Under the pieces are notes generated by a model. That model had not been told where the DNA came from. It searched no databases and saw nothing but the letters and a program-made list of their open reading frames with translations. The translations under genes and the position numbers were made by a program. From Protofrankia sp. CiP1_Cm_nod1 (GTDB taxonomy: Bacteria > Actinomycetota > Actinomycetes > Frankiales > Frankiaceae), in the NCBI RefSeq assembly GCF_920888515.1, contig NZ_CAKKTM010000459.1, positions 1 through 35,818 on the forward strand: a DNA stretch of 35,818 nt. The letters are read 5' to 3'. Below are positions 16,614 to 24,886 of this stretch, piece after piece (the stretch's first letter is position 1; the number at the start of each line of letters is the position of its first letter).

Positions 16614-16774
16614 CAGGTCGCCCCCCGGCGGCAGGGTGGCCGACCGCGGAACCCGCCCGTCCGGACGGCTCGGCGAAATATCAGGGTTCGTGTCATCCTG
16701 GAAACCGCCTTCATGACGACGCCTTCGTGACGAGCCTTCATCACGAGACTTTCGTGACGAGCCTTCATGACGAG
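16613..16774 (-). CDS. Possible small repeat-peptide ORF coupled to the GGDEF gene
   Basis: An open frame on the minus strand ends with TGA overlapping the GGDEF ATG (TGATG). If read from the ATG-rich repeat region it encodes a basic peptide of about 50 residues. It opens with VMKARHES and VMKARHEG repeats of 9 residues, then VMKAVSRM and an Arg-rich tail. The frame stays open back to an ATG at 16858, but the likely promoter lies inside that longer version. No family is recognised. It may be a leader peptide, a real small protein, or simply a repeat tract. Confidence 0.3.
   Translation of the reverse strand, partial: LVMKARHESLVMKARHEGVVMKAVSRMTRTLIFRRAVRTGGFRGRPPCRRGAT
16708..16774. repeat. 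27-nt imperfect tandem repeat upstream of the GGDEF gene
   Basis: Five sub-units of 13-14 nt based on CCTTCRTGACGAG start at 16708, 16722, 16735, 16749 and 16762. They alternate ATGA with GTGA/ATCA forms, giving a higher-order period of 27 nt. On the minus strand the 27-nt unit encodes a 9-residue repeat. Confidence 0.85.
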
Positions 16775-16830
16775 TGCCCGGACCCGTTCGGCGGCGCGGA
16801 AAATCTCATACCGACTATACGGCACAAAAA

Positions 16831-16859
16831 TTGTACTCCGATGGGCAAAGCCCTCCAAA
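16831..16859 (-). promoter_or_regulatory. Candidate promoter for the GGDEF gene
   Basis: On the minus strand TTGGAG (16854-16859) and TACAAT (16831-16836) are separated by 17 nt, a good sigma-70-type arrangement. A second -10-like TATAGT lies at 16815-16820. Transcripts would pass through the repeat ORF into the cyclase gene. Confidence 0.45.
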
Positions 16860-18174
16860 TTACTTGGTGACGACGCCCGGCAACCGGCCCGGCCGGCTTT
16901 CCCGGACAGCTCCCGTGACGGTCGGCGTCAGCCGGCGGAGGTCTTCCGGCAGCCCGGGACGCCGACTCCGCCGAAGCGGCTTCCAGGCCTTCCGGGCCGC
17001 GGGCCCACGGCCAACAGAATCATGATCGCGGAACCTTGGGCCCGCCGGGAAGCCGGAGCAGCGGGCCTGCCGGACCGGCTTCCGGACCACCCGAGCGAAA
17101 GCGGTACAATCACGCTCCTCATGATCCACTGGGAAGCCGCGACCGCCACTACGCGTGACGCAAAGCGGCTTCGCCGCCGTACTCCACCCTGTTCCTCCGC
17201 CGCGTCGCCATCTCGGCGCGGACGGCTGGTCCGCGCCGGCGAACGACCGGCCGGCCGGCCCGCCGGAGGACAACAGCGGGTACCCCAAAGCATCACGTGA
17301 CCGACATCCCTTACGTCGCCTTGTTCGTCCATCTTCGGGTTCAGTCAAACAGTATGGAGGAATGCTTTTCTCTACCGACGTATGGGTCCGTCCTGTCCGC
17401 AGCGTGGCCACCAGGGGCAGCCGGGAGATCCGTGCGCTACGCACCGCCGTCGGCCCCCCGTGGCGGGGTGGCCGGCACCGGCGACCAGCCTGGCCACGCG
17501 GCCTGCGAGGCTGGCAGGACATCGCCATGGAGCTCGGGACCGGACAGCGGGCGTTGCTTGTCCACGCAGCCACGGACGCCGGCGGCGGCCCGGGTGCGGC
17601 ATATGCCACAGACCGGTTTTGTCACAGCCGGGCAGGTGACCGGAAACACCGCCGCCGGACGACGTCACAGCACGGGGACGGGCAGTGGGAAGCGGCGCCG
17701 CGGGCAGTCCCGCGGGCTTCCGAATACGAAACGGGACGTATTTGCCCGGACGGCCCCGAAGACCCCGGGCAGACCCGGGCACGGCCGCACCGTACGCTGC
17801 CTCGCACCCCGGGGAGCTGGCCGTTGTGGACCTCCCCGAACGGCTTCCGGAGCGGCCGCGCCCGGCCGGGGGCAAACGCTCCGGAAAAACATGGCTGTGC
17901 CGTCCACGACCTGTCGGCGGCACGACGGGCACGGCTCTACCGGGCCAGCTGATTCCTGATACCGGGAACCGGTACGGCAACCTGCCAGCCTTTTATCTGT
18001 ACACGAATTTCACGCACCGGTCCGAGAACGACGAGAGGATGTGATCAATCGTACGTTTGAACGTGGTGACCGGTTTTGTTCCCGCTCGGGAAAGTTGATG
18101 CGCTCACAGCCATAATGCCCGTCAGCTCGGTAGCGTGATCCCCAGGGTGGGGAAGTCGCAGGAGAGGAGCGGGC
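16860..18174. other. About 1.3 kb without a convincing gene
   Basis: Several open frames cross this stretch on both strands, but they are Arg/Pro/Gly-rich, overlap each other heavily, lack a good ribosome-binding site and match no family I know. One weak candidate starts at ATG 17361 (MLFSTDVWVRPV), with GGAGG too close to it. Visible small signals are TACAAT at 17105-17110, an inverted repeat TACCGG-GAA-CCGGTA at 17960-17974 and ACGTT-TG-AACGT at 18053-18064, the last two upstream of the kinase gene. It may hold decayed genes. Confidence 0.5.
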
Positions 18175-20421
18175 GTGCTGGCGCCGCTGACCGACGCTGA
18201 TCCCCGAAAAATCGGGAGATACTGGCTCCAGGGACGACTGGGTGCCGGCGGGATGGGCGCTGTTTACCTCGGTTTCGACGAGGACGGCCACCCCATGGCA
18301 GTGAAGGTCGTCCGGCCGGAGCTGACTGGTGACGCGGACTTCCGGGAGCGGTTCCGCCGGGAGGTCGCGGCCGCGCGTCGCGTCCGTGGCAGGTTCGTCG
18401 CGGAGGTCCGGGACGCCGACGTCGACGCGGAACGCCCGTGGATGGCCACCGAGTACGTCGACGGTGTGAGCCTCTCGGCAGCCATCGGCGAGCGGGGGCG
18501 GCTGAGCGGATCCATGCTCGTCGACCTCGCCGCGAGCCTCGCCGACGCCCTTGCCGCCATCCACGCCGCCGGGCTGGTGCACCGCGACCTCAAACCGTCC
18601 AACATCCTGCTCGCCTGGGACGGCCCGAAGGTCATCGACTTCGGTATCGCCCACGCCGTCGACACGACCGAGCACACCCAGACCGGCCACATCATCGGGA
18701 CGGTCGCCTGGATGGCCCCGGAGCAGCTCCGTGGCGAACGGGCCGGCCCCGCGGCCGACATCTTCTCCTGGGCGATGTGCGTGGCGTTCGCGGCGACCGG
18801 CCGCCACCTGTTCGCGGCGGACACACCCACCGCGTCCGCCCTGCGTATGCTGCGGGAGAAACCGGACCTCAGCGGCATACCGGATGGCCTCACCGCGCTG
18901 CTGCGGCGCGCTCTCGACCGGGATCCGGCCAGACGGCCCACCGCTGTCGAGCTCGTCACCGGCATCGTCCGCAACTACCCGGGCAGCGCCGACCTGGCGG
19001 ACCAGGTCACCCGGCGGGTCCTGGTCGCCCCCCAGCCACCGCCGCCACCGATGGCCGGAGCTGGGGCCGGAGCCGGGACGGCCGACCGGTTGCGGCCCCC
19101 GCGCGTGGCGAAGCGCCCGGGCGCGCCCGCCGGCGGACGTCCTGGCACCGCAGCCGCCGGCGCCCTGCGCCGCTGGCAGCTCGCGCTGATCACCGTGGCC
19201 GCCGGCATCGCGCTCGGTGTGACCACCGGCCTGGTCATGGCCGTCGCCATGCGGGTCACCCCTGACGGCGGCACGAACCCGCCCGGCGCGATGGCGACAC
19301 CGTCCGGTGCGCCTGCCCCGGGCGGCGGTGCGACGCCCCCGGCCGCCAGCAGGCCGTGGGTGTCCGCCCCGCCCGCCGCGGCCGGGCTCGCGCTCACCAG
19401 GCCGCCGGACAGCGTGGCATGGACGTCGGCGGAGCAGCCGGCGGGTACCCCACCACCCTCCCCGCAGCCAGAGCAGCCGGGCCAGCCCGCCCCCGCCCCC
19501 GGCGGCGGGAACGGCACACAGCCCTCGCCGAAGGCGCCGGCGACCCCGATCGAACCGGCCCCCAGCGCGACAGCCCAGCCACCCGCCACCGCCACCCCGA
19601 CGAAACCGGCGCCGACCTCGCCGGCGCCAGTCCCCAGCAGAACGGCCCAATCACCCACCAGCGCCCCGACGAAGCCACCGGCCTCCCCGTCCGGGGCGCC
19701 CACCACGGCGCCGGCCGGCCCTCCATCCGCCGCGGCCTCGCCCGCGGCGGCCTCGCCCGCGGCGGCACCGCCGCGGGCCTCCTCCACCCAGGCGGTGTCG
19801 CAGACGTCCAGGCCACGGCCCACAGCACGGCCTCGATCGCCGACGAACCGCGACCAGCGCGCACCATCGAAGCCGGCCGGCCCAGCCGGAACAGCCGGAA
19901 CAGCCGGAACAGCCGGGCGGCCAGTGGCCACAGCCGGGCAGGGGCCCGCGAACCCGAGCGCCACCACGGACGCCGCCACCAGCGGCGGCGGCTTCACCCC
20001 ACGAGGCCCCGCGCGAGCGGACCCGGCGCGACAGGGCCCCACACGACAGGGCCCGGCGACACGGACGGCTGTCATCCATCCGCCGCGCATGCCCATCGGC
20101 ACGATCTCCGACAGCGGTGCCAGCGATCACTCGATCCGGGTGCGGACGCCCCTCACCCGTGGCGGTGGATGGCTGCCACGGACGCTGACGGACTGGCTGA
20201 CCGGTGCCGCCGGGTGGCGCGACAACCACGGCATCCACTGGTTGCCCGTCGTCCACCCCTCGCTCCTGCATGTGCTGGCTGTCACCGTCGGTGCTCTCCC
20301 CCTCCTCCGGGGAGCCGGCCCGACGACGCGCCCACGCCGGTGCCCGTCCCCCGCGGTGCGCCGCTCCCCCGGCCAGGCCAGTACGTCCGATGGCGGGTAT
20401 TCCCTCACCTTCACGGCCTGA
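18175..20421 (+). CDS. Transmembrane serine/threonine protein kinase (PknB/Hanks type)
   Basis: 748 residues from GTG 18175; GGAGAGGAG lies just upstream. The kinase domain is at residues 16-275: Gly-loop GAGGMG (23-28), Lys44, catalytic HRDLKPSN (136-143), DFG (155-157) and the APEQL P+1 region, all intact. A juxtamembrane region leads to one transmembrane helix (about 336-358, LALITVAAGIALGVTTGLVM). The extracellular part is about 390 residues, mostly Pro/Thr/Ala/Ser low complexity with tandem repeats, without PASTA domains, so it may be a wall-spanning stalk. The last 70 residues (DSGASDHSIRV to YSLTFTA) are less repetitive but unrecognised. In the +2 frame another plausible C-terminus runs to 20471, so a frameshift near the end cannot be excluded. 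Confidence 0.9.
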   Translation: MLAPLTDADPRKIGRYWLQGRLGAGGMGAVYLGFDEDGHPMAVKVVRPELTGDADFRERFRREVAAARRVRGRFVAEVRDADVDAERPWMATEYVDGVSLSAAIGERGRLSGSMLVDLAASLADALAAIHAAGLVHRDLKPSNILLAWDGPKVIDFGIAHAVDTTEHTQTGHIIGTVAWMAPEQLRGERAGPAADIFSWAMCVAFAATGRHLFAADTPTASALRMLREKPDLSGIPDGLTALLRRALDRDPARRPTAVELVTGIVRNYPGSADLADQVTRRVLVAPQPPPPPMAGAGAGAGTADRLRPPRVAKRPGAPAGGRPGTAAAGALRRWQLALITVAAGIALGVTTGLVMAVAMRVTPDGGTNPPGAMATPSGAPAPGGGATPPAASRPWVSAPPAAAGLALTRPPDSVAWTSAEQPAGTPPPSPQPEQPGQPAPAPGGGNGTQPSPKAPATPIEPAPSATAQPPATATPTKPAPTSPAPVPSRTAQSPTSAPTKPPASPSGAPTTAPAGPPSAAASPAAASPAAAPPRASSTQAVSQTSRPRPTARPRSPTNRDQRAPSKPAGPAGTAGTAGTAGRPVATAGQGPANPSATTDAATSGGGFTPRGPARADPARQGPTRQGPATRTAVIHPPRMPIGTISDSGASDHSIRVRTPLTRGGGWLPRTLTDWLTGAAGWRDNHGIHWLPVVHPSLLHVLAVTVGALPLLRGAGPTTRPRRCPSPAVRRSPGQASTSDGGYSLTFTA
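19733..19917. repeat. In-frame tandem repeats in the kinase stalk
   Basis: A 15-nt unit (GCGGCCTCGCCCGCG) repeats at about 19733-19768, encoding alternating Ala-rich and Ser-Pro units. CAGCCGGAA repeats at 19883, 19892 and 19901, encoding AGT three times. Both are multiples of three and keep the frame. Confidence 0.75.
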
Positions 20422-20730
20422 CATACCCACGTCACGCTGACTCACAGTCACCTGATGCGATCTTTTGGTGACCGTATGCTCATGGCAGGCGGCCGGGGCC
20501 GCGGCAGGCGCAGCTGTCGCGGCCCCGGCCGCCTACGGGGCTCGGATTCCGATCAACCCCGCGAGCGATGCCGGGCCACCGCCGGTGGGGCCCGGCCCTG
20601 CCCGCGATTCGCGGCCGGTCGGCGGCCCGAGCGCCGACCGTGATCCCCGGGACGCGGAGGAGCCTGTGACCCACTGCCCGCCAGGCCCTGACATGACGGC
20701 CGGCCGCGCCGTCCTCGTCCAGGACAGTCC
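20422..20730. other. Gap between kinase and channel genes
   Basis: The one frame of note (TTG 20465 to TGA 20734, 89 residues) overlaps the channel GTG by its stop (GTGA), which would allow coupling. It has no ribosome-binding site or recognisable domain, so I do not call it a gene. No terminator is evident. Confidence 0.4.
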
Positions 20731-21321
20731 GTGATCACGAAGAACGCGCGTGACGTCCCGCCGAAGCACCGGCGCGAGGCCACCCGGCCGCCGCCCGGCC
20801 AGCGGGTACTTGTCGCGCGCGCCATGGTGCGCGCGGCCCTGAGCATCGTCGCCCTGCTGTTCCTGTACTACCTGCTTCCCTTCGGACGGTCCCTCGGGGG
20901 CGGCGTGCACGCGGGCCTGGGGATCGCGCTGGCCGCCGCCCTGCTGGCGTTCGCCGGCATCGTCGGCATCCAGATCCGGCGTATCGCCCGGTCCGCCTAC
21001 CCCGGGCTGCGCGCCGCCGAAGCCTTCGCCGTGTCCCTCCCGCTGTTCCTGCTGATCTTCGCGGGAACCTACTTCGTGCTCGGACGTGAACAGGCCTGCG
21101 CATTCACCCAGGCGATGACGCGCACGGACGCCCTGTATTTCGCACTCACCGTGTTCACCACTGTCGGTTTCGGCGATATCGCTCCCGTTACCCAGACAGC
21201 CCGGATCATCACCATGATTCAGATGCTCGGCAATCTCGTCGTGGTCGGTCTTGTCGCGCAGATTTTTCTTGGCGCCATCACCGCCGGGATACGCCGCCGC
21301 GCCAGCCGGGAGCCCGAGTGA
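20731..21321 (+). CDS. Two-pore-helix-type potassium channel (Ion_trans_2)
   Basis: 196 residues. Four hydrophobic segments are visible: about 34-52, 60-80, 95-115 and 155-180. The selectivity filter TTVGFGD is at residues 143-149, just before the last helix, the hallmark of K+ channels (GFG variant of GYG). There is no RCK/TrkA cytoplasmic domain, so gating is not by a fused ligand domain. GTG 20731 has AGGAC about 7 nt upstream. It follows the Ser/Thr kinase gene on the same strand after 309 nt. It probably conducts K+ across the cytoplasmic membrane; possible control by phosphorylation or c-di-AMP is speculation. Confidence 0.85.
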   Translation: MITKNARDVPPKHRREATRPPPGQRVLVARAMVRAALSIVALLFLYYLLPFGRSLGGGVHAGLGIALAAALLAFAGIVGIQIRRIARSAYPGLRAAEAFAVSLPLFLLIFAGTYFVLGREQACAFTQAMTRTDALYFALTVFTTVGFGDIAPVTQTARIITMIQMLGNLVVVGLVAQIFLGAITAGIRRRASREPE

Positions 21322-21720
21322 GTGCGGCCGACCGCGCCGGCCGCCCGGCCGGCCGGCGACGGCGGTCATCAGCCAGCGACAATCCGGTCGCCGACCGACC
21401 AGCCCGGCGATCCTGACGACCAGCAGGACCAGGCCGACGGGACCGGCCGGCAGGACCAGGCCGGCAGGACCAGGCGGGCGGCACGGCCGGCCGTCCAACG
21501 GGCATGACAGCCGGCGGAGCCGGCGTGAACAAAACGAGCGAAACAGGTGAAACGGGATAGGTGTCCTACAGAACTCCGGGCGACGCACCGCACCCGTGAC
21601 ACACGACGATAGAATCCCGGCACATATCCGGGGAAGCCCCCAGTGACCGAAGATACCAACCAGGATGCCATCAGAATTATACCTGCGAAAGGGCCGGGAC
21701 GTGACGACAGGTGAGCCGTC
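21322..21720. other. Gap upstream of the XRE regulator
   Basis: GC-rich with a short duplication of CCGGCAGGACCAGG near 21448-21473, followed by a less GC-rich stretch (21600-21700) likely to hold the promoter of the regulator gene. No supported ORF. Confidence 0.4.
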
Positions 21721-21734
21721 GTGACAACAGGTGA
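21701..21734. repeat. 14-bp direct repeat over the XRE start codon
   Basis: GTGACGACAGGTGA (21701-21714) and GTGACAACAGGTGA (21721-21734) differ at one base and are 20 bp apart, about two helical turns. The second copy begins at the GTG start. It could be an autoregulatory operator, or a duplication that brought AGGTGA in as the ribosome-binding site. Confidence 0.7.
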
Positions 21735-22587
21735 CTTACACCGTGGTCCCACGGTGCGTCGCATCGTCCTGGGCTCCCAGCTCCGTCGATTACGTGAAGG
21801 CAGGGGCATCAGCCGGGAGGCCGCCGGATACAGCATCCGGGCTTCCGAATCGAAGATCAGCCGTCTGGAACTCGGCCGTGTCAGCTTCAAGGAACGCGAC
21901 GTCGCCGATCTGCTCACCCTCTACGGTGTCACGGCCGAAGCCGAACGGGAGCCGTTGCTGTCCCTGGCCCGGGACGCCAACCAGCCGAGCTGGTGGCAGA
22001 ACTACGGCGATGTCCTGCCGGGCTGGTTCCAGCCGTACATCGGGCTGGAGGAGTCGGCGACGCTGATCCGGTCCTACGAGGTCCAGTTCGTCCCGGGCCT
22101 GCTGCAGACCGAGGACTACGCCCGCGCCGTCATCGCTCAGGGCGGCCGGGGCTCCCCGCGGGAGGACGTCGAACGCCGGGTGAACGTCCGGATGCAGCGG
22201 CAGCACATCCTGGCCCGCCCGAGCCCTCCACACCTGTGGATGGTGCTGGACGAGGCCGCCCTGCGCCGCTCGATCGGCGGAACCAAGGTGATGCGCGCCC
22301 AGCTTGAGCACCTGATCGCCCTGACCGAGCAGCCGAACGTCACGCTCCAGGTCATGCCCTTCAGCTTCGGCGGCCACGTCGCCGAAGGTGGCGCGTTCAG
22401 CATCCTGCAGTTCCCCGAGGCGGACCTGCCCTATGTGGTCTACCTCGAGCAGCTTGCCGGCGCCGCCTACCTGGACAAGCTGGAGGACGTGGACCGCTAT
22501 CTGGCCGCGATGAACCGCCTGTGCGTCGACAGCGTGCCACCGGAACGCGCCGCCAGCGCGATCAATAAGATCATCAATGAGATCTGA
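21721..22587 (+). CDS. XRE-family regulator with DUF5753 domain
   Basis: 288 residues. An N-terminal helix-turn-helix of the Cro/CI type (LGSQLRRLREGRGISREAAG through ESKISRLELGRVSFKERDV, about 18-65) is followed by the DUF5753 effector-like domain (QPYIGLEESATLIRSYEVQFVPGLLQTEDYARAVI to the C-terminus). This architecture is abundant in Streptomyces and Frankia, where it is normally paired with a small DUF397 protein. No DUF397 gene follows; the next gene is a DUF574 methyltransferase 256 nt downstream. GTG 21721 has AGGTGA 7 nt upstream; GTG 21754 is an alternative. The terminal INKIINEI is unusually Ile/Asn-rich for the region. Confidence 0.92.
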   Translation: MTTGDLHRGPTVRRIVLGSQLRRLREGRGISREAAGYSIRASESKISRLELGRVSFKERDVADLLTLYGVTAEAEREPLLSLARDANQPSWWQNYGDVLPGWFQPYIGLEESATLIRSYEVQFVPGLLQTEDYARAVIAQGGRGSPREDVERRVNVRMQRQHILARPSPPHLWMVLDEAALRRSIGGTKVMRAQLEHLIALTEQPNVTLQVMPFSFGGHVAEGGAFSILQFPEADLPYVVYLEQLAGAAYLDKLEDVDRYLAAMNRLCVDSVPPERAASAINKIINEI

Positions 22588-22843
22588 TGCGGTCGCCCGG
22601 TGGAACCGGCCGGCGTATCGGTCACCTTCAGTAAATATTGCGGATCTGACATCACGGACCGCGATCGCCGACCGCAGCCACGGCCGACCGACCAGCCGGC
22701 ACCGCGGCAGCCGGTCGTCGATATGCCGCTGTGTACTGATGTATCCGGATGTCTCCGAACTTTCCCGGAATTCGGTAGAGAGGTACTAGAATTTCCTGAG
22801 CTGAGACCCGGCGTGCAGCGGACGCCGGACGGAAGGATCTGAC

Positions 22844-23656
22844 ATGGGACTTGACGCAGCGGACGAGGAACAGCCACCAGCCAGCCTCAACCCGGACGTG
22901 CCGCACATCGCCCGGATCTACGACTACTGGCTCGGCGGCAGGAACAACTATGCCGCCGACCGCAAGGTGGCCGAAGAAGTGCTGGAGGCCGTGCCCATCA
23001 CTTCTGTGAGCGTGCTGGCGAACCGCGCCTTCCTGGGCCGCGCCGTACACCATCTGGCCGCCGAGGCCGGCATCCGCCAGTTCCTCGACATCGGCACCGG
23101 CCTACCGTCCGCCAACAACACCCACGAAATCGCCCAACGGGCTGCCCCCGCCGCACGCGTCGTCTACGTCGACAACGATCCCATCGTCCTCGTCCATGCC
23201 AAAGCACTCCTGACCAGTTCCCCCCAGGGCGCGACCACCTACCTCGAGGCCGACCTGCGCGACCCCGGCACGATCCTGACAAAAGCCGCGGCCATCCTGG
23301 ACTTCACCAAACCGGTGGCACTCATGCTGATCGCGATCCTGCACTGCGTCCGCGACGAGGACGACCCGTACGGCATCGTCGCCACCCTGGTGGACGCCAT
23401 CCCCGCCGGCAGCTACCTGGTGTTCTCCCATCCCGCCAGCGACATCATCTCCGATGGGATGCGCAAGGCCTCGACACGTATGAACACCTCGATGGCCGAG
23501 AAAGTCACTTTCCGCGCGCACGAGCAGGTCCTGCGGTTCTTCGACGGCCTGGAACTGCTGGCGCCAGGCGTGGTCCCGACCACCCGGTGGCGGCCCGAGC
23601 CCGGAGCCGACACCACCCCCATGCCCGTCTGGGCCGGCCTCGCCAGAAAGCCATAG
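22844..23656 (+). CDS. SAM-dependent methyltransferase, DUF574 family
   Basis: 270 residues from ATG 22844; GGAAGGA lies 6-7 nt upstream. The family opening NPDVPHIARIYDYWLGGRNNYAADR and the SAM-binding loop FLDIGTGLPSANNTHE are both present, followed by VVYVDNDPIVLVHA (acidic motif II) and LEADLRDP. DUF574 proteins occur in multiple copies in Streptomyces and Frankia and have no established substrate. The gene lies in tandem with the XRE/DUF5753 regulator, and the pair may be one transcription unit, although TAGAAT at 22787-22792 suggests its own promoter. The stop codon lies inside a 9-nt near-duplication (CCATAGGAA, CCATCGGAA). Confidence 0.92.
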   Translation: MGLDAADEEQPPASLNPDVPHIARIYDYWLGGRNNYAADRKVAEEVLEAVPITSVSVLANRAFLGRAVHHLAAEAGIRQFLDIGTGLPSANNTHEIAQRAAPAARVVYVDNDPIVLVHAKALLTSSPQGATTYLEADLRDPGTILTKAAAILDFTKPVALMLIAILHCVRDEDDPYGIVATLVDAIPAGSYLVFSHPASDIISDGMRKASTRMNTSMAEKVTFRAHEQVLRFFDGLELLAPGVVPTTRWRPEPGADTTPMPVWAGLARKP

Positions 23657-23734
23657 GAACCATCGGAACGCCGTCGGCCCCGCGTCCAGCCAACGCGGCC
23701 CGCCCCGCCGGACCAGGCCGGCGGGGCGGCACCG

Positions 23735-24544
23735 TCAGCCCGGCCCGCAGATATCCTTCCCCACGATGGCGGTGGCCGGGTCGAATCTTTCGTGGTATGC
23801 CGGCTGGCCGGGTTCGGTGTCGGCGTAACCGAGCGGCCGGCCCGGGGCAAGCAGCCCCTTTTTCATGGCTTCGCAGTCGAAATCCCAGTACAGGGCGCCC
23901 CTGCCACCGATACCGCTTATTCCATCCCGGCCTGCCGGTGCCGTTCCCGGCCGGTAGAAGGTGATATCAAGATCACGATGCACCGTGAGCAGCGCCTGGA
24001 AGGAATCACGGCGCAGCGGATACACATACACGTGGTTCGCCGTGACCACCAGCGTCCCCGGCTTTTCACCAGGAGCGTAGGTGATACTCCCCTTCGCCCG
24101 GGCGTCAGGGGCCGCCAACGTCACACCCGGCGCGAAACGCGCGGCAGGGAAAAGAATCTCGTCGTTTTTCGACGGATCGGCGGCCGTCTCCTGGATGGAC
24201 TGCCGTAGTCCGTTGTTCATGGTCGCGTACACCGGACCGAGGTCACCGCCGAACACCCGGGGATCCAGGTAGGCGGCGACCAGGAGCTTCTTCGCCTGTT
24301 GCAGGGCCGTCTCGACCTCGGCCGCGGTGAAGGAGCCGGTGTCGGCCGCGGCGGGCAGGACAAGCCCGTCCGCGCCGGCGGCGAAACTCGCGGCCGGGGT
24401 GCCAGCAAAAGGATCCGCGGCGGTCGGTGACGCCGCGTTCCGATCGTCCCGTATCCGGTGCAACAGCGGCAGGCCGAACAGCACGCCCACGCAGAAGGCT
24501 GCGACGAGAACCACCGTGACAGCCAGCAGGATCCGGCGGACCAT
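23735..24544 (-). CDS. Membrane-anchored or secreted protein of unknown function
   Basis: 269 residues. One N-terminal hydrophobic segment (about 5-28, ILLAVTVVLVAAFCVGVLFGLPLL) acts as signal anchor; the rest is predicted outside. The outer part has an Ala/Pro linker, a helix (FTAAEVETALQQAKKLLVAAYL), and a strand-rich domain (GTLVVTANHVYVYPL, LDITFYRP, ALYWDFDCEAMKKG). Two cysteines near the C-terminus (in DFDCEA and DICGPG) could form a disulfide. ATG 24544 has only a weak GGCGG upstream; the frame is open for about 20 more codons but has no start codon there. A good -35 lies about 80 nt upstream. I do not recognise the family. Confidence 0.75.
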   Translation of the reverse strand: MVRRILLAVTVVLVAAFCVGVLFGLPLLHRIRDDRNAASPTAADPFAGTPAASFAAGADGLVLPAAADTGSFTAAEVETALQQAKKLLVAAYLDPRVFGGDLGPVYATMNNGLRQSIQETAADPSKNDEILFPAARFAPGVTLAAPDARAKGSITYAPGEKPGTLVVTANHVYVYPLRRDSFQALLTVHRDLDITFYRPGTAPAGRDGISGIGGRGALYWDFDCEAMKKGLLAPGRPLGYADTEPGQPAYHERFDPATAIVGKDICGPG

Positions 24545-24619
24545 GGCCCGCCGCCCCCGGCGGGCGTGCCTGTCGAGGACTTCTCCCCACGGGTCGTACT
24601 GATGAATACCTACTGAAAG

Positions 24620-24632
24620 CCCTTGTCAAGGG
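24620..24632. promoter_or_regulatory. Palindrome overlapping a consensus -35 box
   Basis: CCCTTG-T-CAAGGG is a perfect 13-bp palindrome. On the minus strand it contains TTGACA (24624-24629), an exact -35 match, with TATTCA about 15 nt downstream as a possible -10. A regulator bound here would block RNA polymerase at the unknown membrane-protein gene. Confidence 0.55.
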
Positions 24633-24790
24633 AGAAAGGTGATGAAGCTGACAGGCATGACATAAGGCCGCGGGGCGCATCGACCGACTTCTGGAACGGG
24701 CGGCCCGAGCCGCACGGCATGAAGATCAACAGAATGTTGGCCGGATGTCCCGGATACCGGGGCTCGGCCGCGGCCATCCTCGGCCAGGCC

Positions 24791-24820
24791 GGCTGATCAC
24801 GGCCTGGCTGATCACGTTCT
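24791..24820. repeat. 15-nt tandem duplication in the 24545-24886 gap
   Basis: GGCTGATCACGGCCT is followed directly by GGCTGATCACGTTCT. It lies about 70 nt beyond the stop of the minus-strand methyltransferase gene. Nothing else in this gap resembles a gene. Confidence 0.8.
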
Positions 24821-24886
24821 GGCCGGTTCCGCTCTGGCCAGCCCCTGGCCGGGCGGGGTGTGCTCGGGACGCGGTATCGCGGGCCG

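Noticed and set aside
17155-17959. Overlapping plus-strand ORFs of 200-265 codons
   Set aside because: Arg/Pro/Gly-rich composition in all frames, no good ribosome-binding site, no recognisable domain, and both strands are equally open.
18010-20102. Long minus-strand ORFs inside the kinase gene
   Set aside because: They are antisense shadows of a GC-rich gene; the plus frame carries every kinase motif.
20465-20734. 89-codon ORF overlapping the channel start by GTGA
   Set aside because: The overlap suggests coupling, but there is no ribosome-binding site, the composition is low-complexity and no family is recognised; kept only as a note.
22577-22789. Possible DUF397 partner after the XRE regulator
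   Set aside because: Its translation lacks the W-rich DUF397 pattern and starts inside the regulator gene.
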